DNA from: an uncultured Paludibacter sp.
Lineage (GTDB): Bacteria > Bacteroidota > Bacteroidia > Bacteroidales > Paludibacteraceae
Length of the DNA: 25,695 nt
Direction: 5' to 3'
NCBI GenBank assembly: GCA_937897985.1
Contig: CALCBD010000041.1
Location: 1 to 25,695 of the forward strand
Shown: piece after piece, positions 6,059 through 12,033 of the stretch
Position numbering within the stretch: position 1 is the first letter of the stretch
Layout: each line of letters starts with the position of its first letter
Notes under the pieces: model-generated
Databases searched by the model: none
Seen by the model: the letters and a program-made list of their open reading frames with translations, nothing else
Told to the model about the DNA's origin: nothing
Translations under genes and position numbers: made by a program

Positions 6059-6907
6059 ATGTCTGGAAATAAAAATAAAATAATAGCTTTTAATTACTTC
6101 GGTGGTAAATTCACCTGGTTAGATAGTTTGTATAAATACTTTCCGAACGACTTCACACATTTAGTAGATCTATTTGCCGGAAGTATGGCAGTAAGTTTAA
6201 ATTATAAAGGGAATGTTGTAAAAACAGCCAACGAAATAAATTCAGATATAACTAACTTTTTTGAAGTACTTCGCGATCATGAACCGGAACTAACACGATT
6301 GTTATTGCTTACACCTTGCAGCCTTCAGGAGCATAATAATAGTTGGAACGCCGTAGAATTTCAAAATTACACTGCAGACAAAATAGAACGCGCCCGCCGT
6401 TTTTATGTACGTGTTCGACAATCGTTTTTCGGGCTCGGAGCGCAACGACGTAATAAAGGATGGCACATGGCTAAACAGCATGTAAATGCTCGCGGTGGTG
6501 AAACTGTGAGCCGGTGGAATAATGCTATAGAAAAACTACATGAAGTAGCTGAAGTTATTCGTTCTGAATTTCAGATTACAAATTTAGATTATTCCGAATG
6601 TATAGATAAACTAACTTTCGACAAGTGTTTTTTCTATGCTGACCCTCCATATTTAGAAGATGTTCGTAAATCAAAAAACGATTATAAATTCGAATTTTCA
6701 ACAAATGATCATATTCGTTTATCCGAAAAACTTCATTCAATAAATTCACTGGCCATGGTATCAGGTTACGATAGTGAATTATATAACGAACTTTATCACG
6801 ACTGGACTAAAATTAAATTCAATACAAAACTAAATAATATCCGTTCCGGTAAAGTTCAGGAAATTATATGGATAAATTACGAAATCAAAAGAGATCTATT
6901 TTCTTAA
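6059..6907 (+). CDS. D12-class DNA N6-adenine methyltransferase (Dam-like)
   Basis: A 282-aa protein of the usual size for this class. It transfers a methyl group from S-adenosylmethionine to N6 of adenine in a short target. Visible motifs in order: FNYFGGK (11-17) and DLFAGSMAV (37-45) for cofactor binding, an NNSWNAVEFQNY region typical of the target-recognition part, and the catalytic DPPY at 195-198. The order is that of alpha-class enzymes such as Dam. There is no restriction endonuclease beside it, so it is an orphan enzyme likely to protect phage DNA or regulate phage genes. It is followed after 62 nt by a PP-loop enzyme gene, suggesting a DNA-modification pair. The recognition site cannot be read from sequence alone. 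Confidence 0.9.
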   Translation: MSGNKNKIIAFNYFGGKFTWLDSLYKYFPNDFTHLVDLFAGSMAVSLNYKGNVVKTANEINSDITNFFEVLRDHEPELTRLLLLTPCSLQEHNNSWNAVEFQNYTADKIERARRFYVRVRQSFFGLGAQRRNKGWHMAKQHVNARGGETVSRWNNAIEKLHEVAEVIRSEFQITNLDYSECIDKLTFDKCFFYADPPYLEDVRKSKNDYKFEFSTNDHIRLSEKLHSINSLAMVSGYDSELYNELYHDWTKIKFNTKLNNIRSGKVQEIIWINYEIKRDLFS

Positions 6908-6969
6908 CTCAATTTTAAAAATATGGATATACCAATTTTTTTGTGCGTGGATTTCTTAAATTGTAGAAT

Positions 6970-7791
6970 ATGGAATGTGAAAAGAAAATAGATAGTGCGA
7001 TAAAGCTTTTAAAATCCATTAAGGCTGACGAAATAGAATTGTCTTATTCCGGTGGTAAAGATAGCGACGTTATTTTAGAACTTGCAAAAATGGCTGAAAT
7101 TCCATTTAGAGCAATTTATAAAAACACGACAATAGATCCAAAAGGGACTATTAAACATTGCAAAAATAAAGGTGTTGAAATTGTAAATCCTAATATATCA
7201 TTTTTAAAGTTGATAGAGAAAAAAGGATTTCCAACTATGCGCTGCCGTTTCTGTTGTGACGAATTAAAAGAGTATAAAATACTCGATAATTCAATACAAG
7301 GAATTAGGAGGTGTGAAAGTGCAAAGAGAGCCAAAAACTACAGAGAGCCTATTATTTGCCGAATTTACGGAAGCAAAAAAAATCATGTAAACGTAGTTCT
7401 CCCAATTCTCGACTGGACAGATAATGACGTTTCATATTTTGTTGAAATGCAAAAAATACAATGCCACCCGCTTTATTATGTGAATGGACAATTTGACGTA
7501 AAAAAAAGACTTGGTTGTCTTGGATGTCCATTAAAATCAGATAAAGGACTTTCCGACTTTAAAGAAAATCCGAAAATGGTGAAAGCATGGATAAACGCTG
7601 GGCAAGTATGGTGGGATGAGCCACGAGAAAAGGAAATAAAATCCAAATCAAAATTTGATAATATCTATGAGCTTTTTGCGCATAATATTTTTTTTGATAC
7701 TTACGAGGATTTCAGAATTTCAAAAGATGGTTTATTTGGAAAAGTAGATTATAAAGAAAGACTTGAAACATACTTTGACTGTAAACTTTAA
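6970..7791 (+). CDS. PP-loop phosphoadenosine phosphosulfate reductase-family enzyme (DndC-like)
   Basis: A 273-aa protein. SGGKDS at 27-32 is the PP-loop that binds nucleotide. QGIRRCESAKR (110-120) matches the GIR-ES-R motif of PAPS reductase-family proteins. Cysteines at 92, 95 and 96 (CRFCC) and at 183 and 186 (CLGC) could hold an iron-sulfur cluster or zinc, as in DndC-type proteins. Classical members reduce PAPS; DndC helps put sulfur into the DNA backbone; phage members are common and mostly uncharacterised. No dndA, dndB, dndD or dndE is nearby, so complete phosphorothioation is not supported. Position after an adenine methyltransferase hints at DNA or nucleotide modification. An in-frame 20-codon open stretch follows the stop. 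Confidence 0.85.
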   Translation: MECEKKIDSAIKLLKSIKADEIELSYSGGKDSDVILELAKMAEIPFRAIYKNTTIDPKGTIKHCKNKGVEIVNPNISFLKLIEKKGFPTMRCRFCCDELKEYKILDNSIQGIRRCESAKRAKNYREPIICRIYGSKKNHVNVVLPILDWTDNDVSYFVEMQKIQCHPLYYVNGQFDVKKRLGCLGCPLKSDKGLSDFKENPKMVKAWINAGQVWWDEPREKEIKSKSKFDNIYELFAHNIFFDTYEDFRISKDGLFGKVDYKERLETYFDCKL

Positions 7792-7866
7792 CGGCTTGAA
7801 AAGGCGAGAGCGTTGGCAAGTAAAATTAATGTTGATTTTAAATTAGCAATTTAAATAAATAGATTC

Positions 7867-8820
7867 TTGTTTGACAAAATTACCATACGAGCGAAAGTAA
7901 GCGATGATGAATGCCAGCATTTGGCAAATCTTCATCGCTTACAGGCGTGGACCAATGCGGACAAAACACTTGTAGAATATAAAAGTACTCAACATGCTAA
8001 TGTAACAGGTATACAGGTAAAAATTATTCGAAACACTGTAACAATAACAACGAGCCTACATAAATATTGGAACAGGAATAATTACGGAAAATTGCGCAAT
8101 GATAATATGTTCTCAATTAGTGAAGCCAGATCTGCTTTCGAGATGTTGCTTTATGAAAACGGATTACTGCCTGGTAGAGTAAGAATTGTAATGTTTGAGA
8201 TAGGAATTAATTTAAATGTAAGCTACGATCCACTAACTTTTATCGAACTCGTCACGTGTATTGGAGTTAATGATAAATTAATGTTTGTAGATGCTAACTA
8301 CAAAATAAACCGACAACGAACAACAGCAAAATACAGGGATATCCGAAAGTATTATAAAATTTATGACAAAGGTTGGGAGATTGAGAAAAAAAAACGAGGT
8401 GTTATCAATGAAATGCCACGTAATAAATCCAACATATTACGAATAGAAACTGTATATCGTCGACATAGCGAACGTGGTGATAAATTCTTCTCAGAAGCGA
8501 ATGTAAATCGTTTAGCAAAGAGGTTTTATGTAGATTGGAAAGATCTGTTTTTTTTTCGAGATGTAAGAGCCTATAAGGGCGCACGAAAAAGCGAAGTACA
8601 TAGAGCTACAAAAATTATAAACATCGGCCCAGAAGAATACCTAAAAAGAAGTAAAGATGAATATCATTCCGGTAAACTTACAGCAAAACAATTTAGAACG
8701 ATAAGAGAGTTTATTCGTGATTATGAAGAAGATAGCGACAAATACAGAACAATTCTTTCAGCTCAGGAAAAAGAGTATAAAAAGCTTTTATTTAATGCAT
8801 TTGACATATCACGTCAATAA
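7867..8820 (+). CDS. Phage/plasmid replication initiator of the CRI (gpII-like) type
   Basis: A 317-aa protein beginning with a TTG codon (FDKITIRAKVSD follows); no ATG lies between the in-frame stop at 7852-7854 and this point. The start FDKITI, the segment SLHKYWNRNNYGKL (63-76), YYKIYDKGWEIE (162-173) and ILRIETVYRR (190-199) resemble phage replication protein CRI and the gene II/X family of filamentous phages and rolling-circle plasmids. Those enzymes nick one strand with a tyrosine; candidates here are in KYRDIRKYYKIY. Finding such a protein in a tailed phage is unusual. It would start replication or act at the palindrome about 180 bp downstream. Family assignment rests on motif resemblance. 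Confidence 0.65.
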   Translation: MFDKITIRAKVSDDECQHLANLHRLQAWTNADKTLVEYKSTQHANVTGIQVKIIRNTVTITTSLHKYWNRNNYGKLRNDNMFSISEARSAFEMLLYENGLLPGRVRIVMFEIGINLNVSYDPLTFIELVTCIGVNDKLMFVDANYKINRQRTTAKYRDIRKYYKIYDKGWEIEKKKRGVINEMPRNKSNILRIETVYRRHSERGDKFFSEANVNRLAKRFYVDWKDLFFFRDVRAYKGARKSEVHRATKIINIGPEEYLKRSKDEYHSGKLTAKQFRTIREFIRDYEEDSDKYRTILSAQEKEYKKLLFNAFDISRQ

Positions 8821-9193
8821 TGCCCTTATGGTCAAACTTAATACATTGATAATCAGACTATGAAAATATACATTTATTGAAAATCAATTACTTGCAAAGC
8901 AAAATTGGCGCATTTATGTAGCCAATTTTTTTTGTCTATACTTAAAATTATTTACTAAAAACTATTCAAAATACATAAACCCGGTAGCTTGTCCTATACG
9001 TCCCAAAAGGACGCGGTTATGCAATAACCGCTTTTTGGGACGAAACTGTATTATATTTATTGACTTAAGAATCTGAAAATATTTCATTAAATTTTTATAT
9101 ATATGATTATCAATAATTTAATAAAATTATATATCAATAATAACTCAATAATTAAGCATAGAATATCTAAAATAGAAAAAAATAGAAAAAAAG
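8821..9193. other. Noncoding region after the Rep gene
   Basis: About 370 bp without a credible ORF. It is AT-rich, especially 9060-9193. Apart from the large palindrome at 8999-9042 I see no gene, tRNA or further repeat. The A/T-rich stretch plus the palindrome next to a Rep gene would suit a replication origin. Confidence 0.5.
8999..9042. repeat. 44-bp interrupted palindrome downstream of Rep
   Basis: Outer arms CGTCCCAAAA and TTTTGGGACG and inner arms GCGGTTAT and ATAACCGC are perfectly complementary, with a GCA loop and a 4-by-1 internal loop. A competing smaller hairpin, CGTCC-CAAAA-GGACG, uses the left half only (8999-9013). No T-run follows, so a simple terminator is unlikely. As DNA it could extrude a cruciform and serve as a double-strand or single-strand origin for the Rep protein. 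Confidence 0.7.
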
Positions 9194-9224
9194 TTTGATA
9201 ATTAATTATAAAGATTTATATTTG
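9194..9224 (+). promoter_or_regulatory. Consensus Bacteroidetes promoter of the small-RNA cassette
   Basis: TTTG at 9194-9197, a 19-nt spacer, then TATATTTG at 9217-9224: a full match to the TTTG / TAnnTTTG consensus. The predicted start lies near 9231, exactly where the first CRISPR-like unit begins. No coding sequence is found between it and the terminator at 9324-9351. Confidence 0.75.
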
Positions 9225-9230
9225 CAGACC

Positions 9231-9253
9231 AATCGTACCATTTGGAATTGAAA
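9231..9253 (+). repeat. CRISPR-repeat-like unit 1
   Basis: AATCGTACCATTTGGAATTG followed by AAA. It agrees with unit 2 at 20 of 23 positions. It resembles the common type I-B/III-like repeat half TCGTACC...GGAATTGAAAC recalled from many bacteria, including the ATTGAAA 3' handle. The small CCA-TT-TGG dyad is kept although its loop differs from unit 2. Confidence 0.6.
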
Positions 9254-9303
9254 TTAAATTGAAATTAAATTTCTCTTTCACGTTGTGATTTGCTTTATTC
9301 ACT

Positions 9304-9326
9304 AATCGTACCAACTGGAATAGAAA
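9304..9326 (+). repeat. CRISPR-repeat-like unit 2
   Basis: AATCGTACCAACTGGAATAG followed by AAA, 73 bp after unit 1 (a little longer than normal CRISPR periodicity). It has the same CCA-NN-TGG dyad with loop AC. Its last three bases begin the terminator stem. Confidence 0.6.
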
Positions 9327-9351
9327 GCCCGGATTTAATTGTCCGGGCTTT
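9324..9351 (+). terminator. Strong rho-independent terminator closing the RNA cassette
   Basis: AAAGCCCGGA, an 8-nt loop, TCCGGGCTTT: a perfect 10-bp stem, followed by GCTTTTATGTTTTTT. It can work in both directions because the arms begin and end with A/T runs. Confidence 0.85.
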
Positions 9352-9412
9352 GCTTTTATGTTTTTTATCCTTCTTTTAAATTTACGTACGAAAAAAACAA
9401 ACAGGAAAAAAC

Positions 9413-9423
9413 GGGACAGTCCC
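9413..9423. repeat. Perfect 11-bp dyad
   Basis: GGGAC-A-GTCCC. The loop is too short for an RNA hairpin, so if functional it is a protein-binding site. The same GTCCC/GGGAC words form the outer arms of the 8999-9042 palindrome. Confidence 0.3.
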
Positions 9424-9439
9424 AAGTTGTATACCTATT

Positions 9440-9470
9440 AAAAAAGCTCACTGTAATATACAATGAGCTT
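9440..9470 (-). terminator. Terminator of the minus-strand GRKKGSRNK gene
   Basis: On the minus strand AAGCTCATTGTA, TAT loop, TACAGTGAGCTT gives a 12-bp stem with one G-T pair, followed by a T-run. It lies about 48 nt after the stop of the minus-strand gene and before the convergent RNA cassette. Confidence 0.8.
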
Positions 9471-9517
9471 AGTTCCACTTACCGGTTGATCAAGCCGGTC
9501 AATCCTCTTGTGGATGA

Positions 9518-9838
9518 TTATTTCTTCAGCGAATCTGTTTTAAATAGCGCATTAATTTTATCTGAACTTTCTTTTAGTGCTTTGGTCAATTCTTCATCAA
9601 AAGTTATTTTTGTATCTGTTTGTTTAGCCATAACAAATCCGGCAAACTTAGGAGCCAGTACAGCATACAAATTGATCTTATCTTCGCGTTTAGTTTTTGG
9701 ATCATTCCAAAATTTATCGATTACATCAGAACCTCTCGAAAGAAAATCAAGAATCCATTCCTTTTGTTGTTCAGAAGTTTTATTTCTACTTCCTTTCTTT
9801 CTGCCCCCTGTTTTAGTTGTCCCTTTATTCCTACCCAT
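9518..9838 (-). CDS. GRKKGSRNK-motif DNA-binding protein, possible terminase small subunit
   Basis: A 106-aa protein starting MGRNKGTTKTGGRKKGSRNK. A basic, AT-hook-like N-terminus followed by helices (EQQKEWILDFLSRGSDVIDKFW, about 24-45) and NLYAVLAPKFAGFVMA (about 56-71) is the layout of small Bacteroidetes phage proteins next to terminase or portal genes, several of which act as small terminases. It is the only gene between the repressor block and the right edge that runs leftward, and no large terminase is adjacent, so the terminase role is uncertain. It has its own terminator and a divergent control region shared with the portal gene. A longer plus-strand ORF over the same bases is not credible. 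Confidence 0.6.
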   Translation of the reverse strand: MGRNKGTTKTGGRKKGSRNKTSEQQKEWILDFLSRGSDVIDKFWNDPKTKREDKINLYAVLAPKFAGFVMAKQTDTKITFDEELTKALKESSDKINALFKTDSLKK

Positions 9839-9972
9839 AATAATAACTTTGATCTTTAAAATGCAAAATTCAGTAATGCATTCAAATAATCAATGCATTG
9901 CAAAATAGATAAATTCATATAGGGCAAAAACAGAACAAAAAAAAGCGTTTTTTTGAACTTATTTTCAGAGCA
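9839..9972. promoter_or_regulatory. Divergent control region between GRKKGSRNK gene and portal, with repeated AATGCATT sites
   Basis: The 134-bp AT-rich gap contains the self-complementary octamer AATGCATT twice, at 9875-9882 and 9892-9899 (17 bp apart), flanked by ATGCAAAAT- and TTGCAAAAT-like words. It must hold the promoters of the leftward small gene and the rightward virion operon. The octamers are good candidate operators for a late-gene regulator. Clear -7 boxes matching the full consensus are not seen. Confidence 0.5.
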
Positions 9973-12033
9973 ATGAAAAAAAAAGATAAGCTACTATTAC
10001 AAGCCTACAATAAACGTTACAGTACGTCGGCTCAGACAGCACAAGCAAAACAGACTGAAACAGCTATAAAGGAATTTGAGCAAGAATCAAATCTGTTAAT
10101 GTCAGCATACAACTGTTGGCTGTCTTTATCCGACTTACGCAAACAGATAATGCGTAATGAACGATTCATATATGGAGATCAACACAGTGACCGCGTATAT
10201 GACGCAGAAAATAAACGATACATTACAGAACGTACGATGTATCAGGAAATGGGATTTCAGCCTTCGCAGTACAACATAATCAGAAATATAATTTGCAGGT
10301 CCATACCGGGATTATGGATGCAAAACCGAACCTTACCAGTGTGCGTTGCACAAAAAGACGAAAATCAACCGGAAAGTGACGTATTAACTGCCACCTTACA
10401 CGCACAATTCAGAAAACTAAAACTTGCCAAACTTGAAAATGCTGAAATAATTCAGATACTCGCTTCAGGTATTATCGCGCGGGACCTGAACTATGCAAAC
10501 AGAAATGGTGAGGGAAACATCGCCGTAGATTATATTAACCCATTCACATTTTTTGTGGACAATTCAATGACCGATCCTCGCTATACAGATTGCAGTATAG
10601 TTGGATATTTCTATGATGCAGACATAGATTTAATTGCCGGTAAATTTGCAAGAGGAAACAAAGAACGCGAAAAAATGATACGTTCACTTTATTCCGGAAA
10701 CAGAGAAGCCCGCATTATGCACATGGCAGAAACATTTACTGACGAACGGTTGGAAATGGATTTCTTTACGCCAAGTGTAGAAAACATGGGATTGGGAAGA
10801 GTAATAAAGGTTCAGAGAAAAGAAACGGTCAATTGCTGGTGGGTACACGACTATCTTCACGGAACAATAAAAAGTTATGAAGCAGATAGTATTAGTGAGC
10901 AACAGCTAAAGAAAATGAAACAGGACCGTATAGCTGAACAACGTGAAATGGGTGTACCCCAAGAAAAGATGTTGCTGATAGACTACTGGTGGGAAAGCGA
11001 CCAGCGCGTAGTATTTTACTGGCTAACACCATTCGGGGATATTTTAGAACGACTTGTTTCACCTTACTGGCACGGCGGATTCAGTATTGTTTTCGAACTT
11101 CACGAATTTTTTGTCGGTAAAATTTATCCATTTGCAAAGGATTTGATAGATTCACAAAAACAGGTAAACCGACTGAGTAATATCAGTGAATTACTTACCA
11201 AACACAGCTCTAAAGACAATATGTTTGTGCCTATGAGCACATTAGCAGATGCCGACGGTTATGGTGTTGAGTATTTACGAAAAGCATCGAGTAAAATTGG
11301 TGCTATAATTCCTTATAACATAGATCCAAAAGCACCGAGCGCACGCCCACAACGAGAAAATACAATGGCGCAGGCATTTACTCCACTAAATGTAGTTAAC
11401 ATGTGGATGAAGATAAGCGAGAATGTCAGCGGAGTGTATGGAGCATTACAGGGAGCACAGCCCACAGCAGGTACTCCTGCTCAGATGTACGCACAGCAGA
11501 CGCAAAATTCTGCAGTTTCTTTAAATGGCATTTTCGAAACGATGCAGACATTTAGGACCGACACCTGTAAAATGATGGTGCAGCTTATGCAGCAATTTTA
11601 TAAAGGCAAATTGTGGATATATGATAGTAAAAGTGGTAAACGCTTACTGTACGACGAAGAAAAGGTAAAACACATTGATGTAGAATTGGCTATTAGTGAA
11701 AATACCGACACACCTGCATATCGACTTATGGTCAATGACATTTTGATGCAGTTAAAGAAATTTGACACACAAAATCAGTTGGATTTACGTGCTTTGCTCG
11801 AGGCTGGTAATTTTCCGTTTAAGGACCAGTTAATTAACTACCTCAATAAACGAGAACAGGAAATGCAGGAAGCAATGAATTCAGGGCAACCAATGCCGGG
11901 TGCTCAGTTACCTACTGAATTGCAGGAGCAATTAGGACAGTATGCATTTACACCTGAATTGCAGCAAAAATTAGCAGGTGCATTGTCTCCTGAAGAACAA
12001 CAAGCACTTTTACAATATCAACAACAAGAGTAA
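9973..12033 (+). CDS. Portal protein (P22-type)
   Basis: A 686-aa protein of normal size for podovirus portals. It forms the dodecameric ring at the capsid vertex through which DNA enters and leaves. Supporting segments: YNIIRNIICRSIPGLWMQNR (about 95-114), NAEIIQILASGIIARDLNYA (about 156-175), VDYINPFTFFVDNSMTDPRY (about 186-205) and the region near 470-540 with ENVSGVYGALQGAQPTAGTP followed by MYAQQTQNSAVSLNGIF, which is the stem/tunnel region of P22-like portals. The C-terminus (about 630-686) is Gln/Pro-rich with QEQLGQYAF and EEQQALLQYQQQE, like the extended barrel. It is immediately followed by the tail protein with no gap. Confidence 0.8.
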   Translation: MKKKDKLLLQAYNKRYSTSAQTAQAKQTETAIKEFEQESNLLMSAYNCWLSLSDLRKQIMRNERFIYGDQHSDRVYDAENKRYITERTMYQEMGFQPSQYNIIRNIICRSIPGLWMQNRTLPVCVAQKDENQPESDVLTATLHAQFRKLKLAKLENAEIIQILASGIIARDLNYANRNGEGNIAVDYINPFTFFVDNSMTDPRYTDCSIVGYFYDADIDLIAGKFARGNKEREKMIRSLYSGNREARIMHMAETFTDERLEMDFFTPSVENMGLGRVIKVQRKETVNCWWVHDYLHGTIKSYEADSISEQQLKKMKQDRIAEQREMGVPQEKMLLIDYWWESDQRVVFYWLTPFGDILERLVSPYWHGGFSIVFELHEFFVGKIYPFAKDLIDSQKQVNRLSNISELLTKHSSKDNMFVPMSTLADADGYGVEYLRKASSKIGAIIPYNIDPKAPSARPQRENTMAQAFTPLNVVNMWMKISENVSGVYGALQGAQPTAGTPAQMYAQQTQNSAVSLNGIFETMQTFRTDTCKMMVQLMQQFYKGKLWIYDSKSGKRLLYDEEKVKHIDVELAISENTDTPAYRLMVNDILMQLKKFDTQNQLDLRALLEAGNFPFKDQLINYLNKREQEMQEAMNSGQPMPGAQLPTELQEQLGQYAFTPELQQKLAGALSPEEQQALLQYQQQE

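Larger units (their letters stand above)
9231..9357 (+). ncRNA. Putative small RNA carrying two CRISPR-repeat-like units
   Basis: A predicted transcript of about 125 nt lies between a consensus promoter and a perfect terminator, with no convincing ORF. It starts with a CRISPR-repeat-like unit (9231-9253), continues through a 50-nt insert and has a second unit (9304-9326) whose last bases enter the terminator stem. The insert contains an 11-nt tandem duplication, TTGAAATTAAA at 9248-9258 and 9259-9269. Possible roles are a CRISPR mini-array, an RNA anti-CRISPR that mimics repeats, a phage regulatory RNA, or origin iterons that merely lie beside a promoter. No cas gene is in the window. Confidence 0.6.

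Noticed and set aside
6923..6991. 22-aa ORF (MDIPIFLCVDF...) before the PP-loop gene
   Set aside because: Too short, overlaps the next start, no coupling signal; possibly chance.
6970..7791. A complete dnd phosphorothioation system
   Set aside because: Only a DndC-like protein is present; the other dnd genes are absent from the window.
9231..9326. Calling a full, active CRISPR array
   Set aside because: Only two imperfect units, a 73-bp period, no leader, no cas genes. The cautious label is CRISPR-repeat-like RNA cassette.
9216..9425. Minus-strand 69-aa ORF over the RNA cassette
   Set aside because: It spans a perfect terminator and both repeat units and has low-complexity F/K-rich sequence.
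9481..9499. ACCGG...CCGGT hairpin near the end of the minus-strand gene
   Set aside because: The inner part is self-complementary with almost no loop and no T-run follows; the stronger terminator at 9440-9470 explains the region.
9339..9908. Plus-strand 189-aa ORF antisense to the GRKKGSRNK gene
   Set aside because: It crosses two terminators and the divergent promoter region; the minus-strand gene has a recognisable N-terminus and its own terminator.
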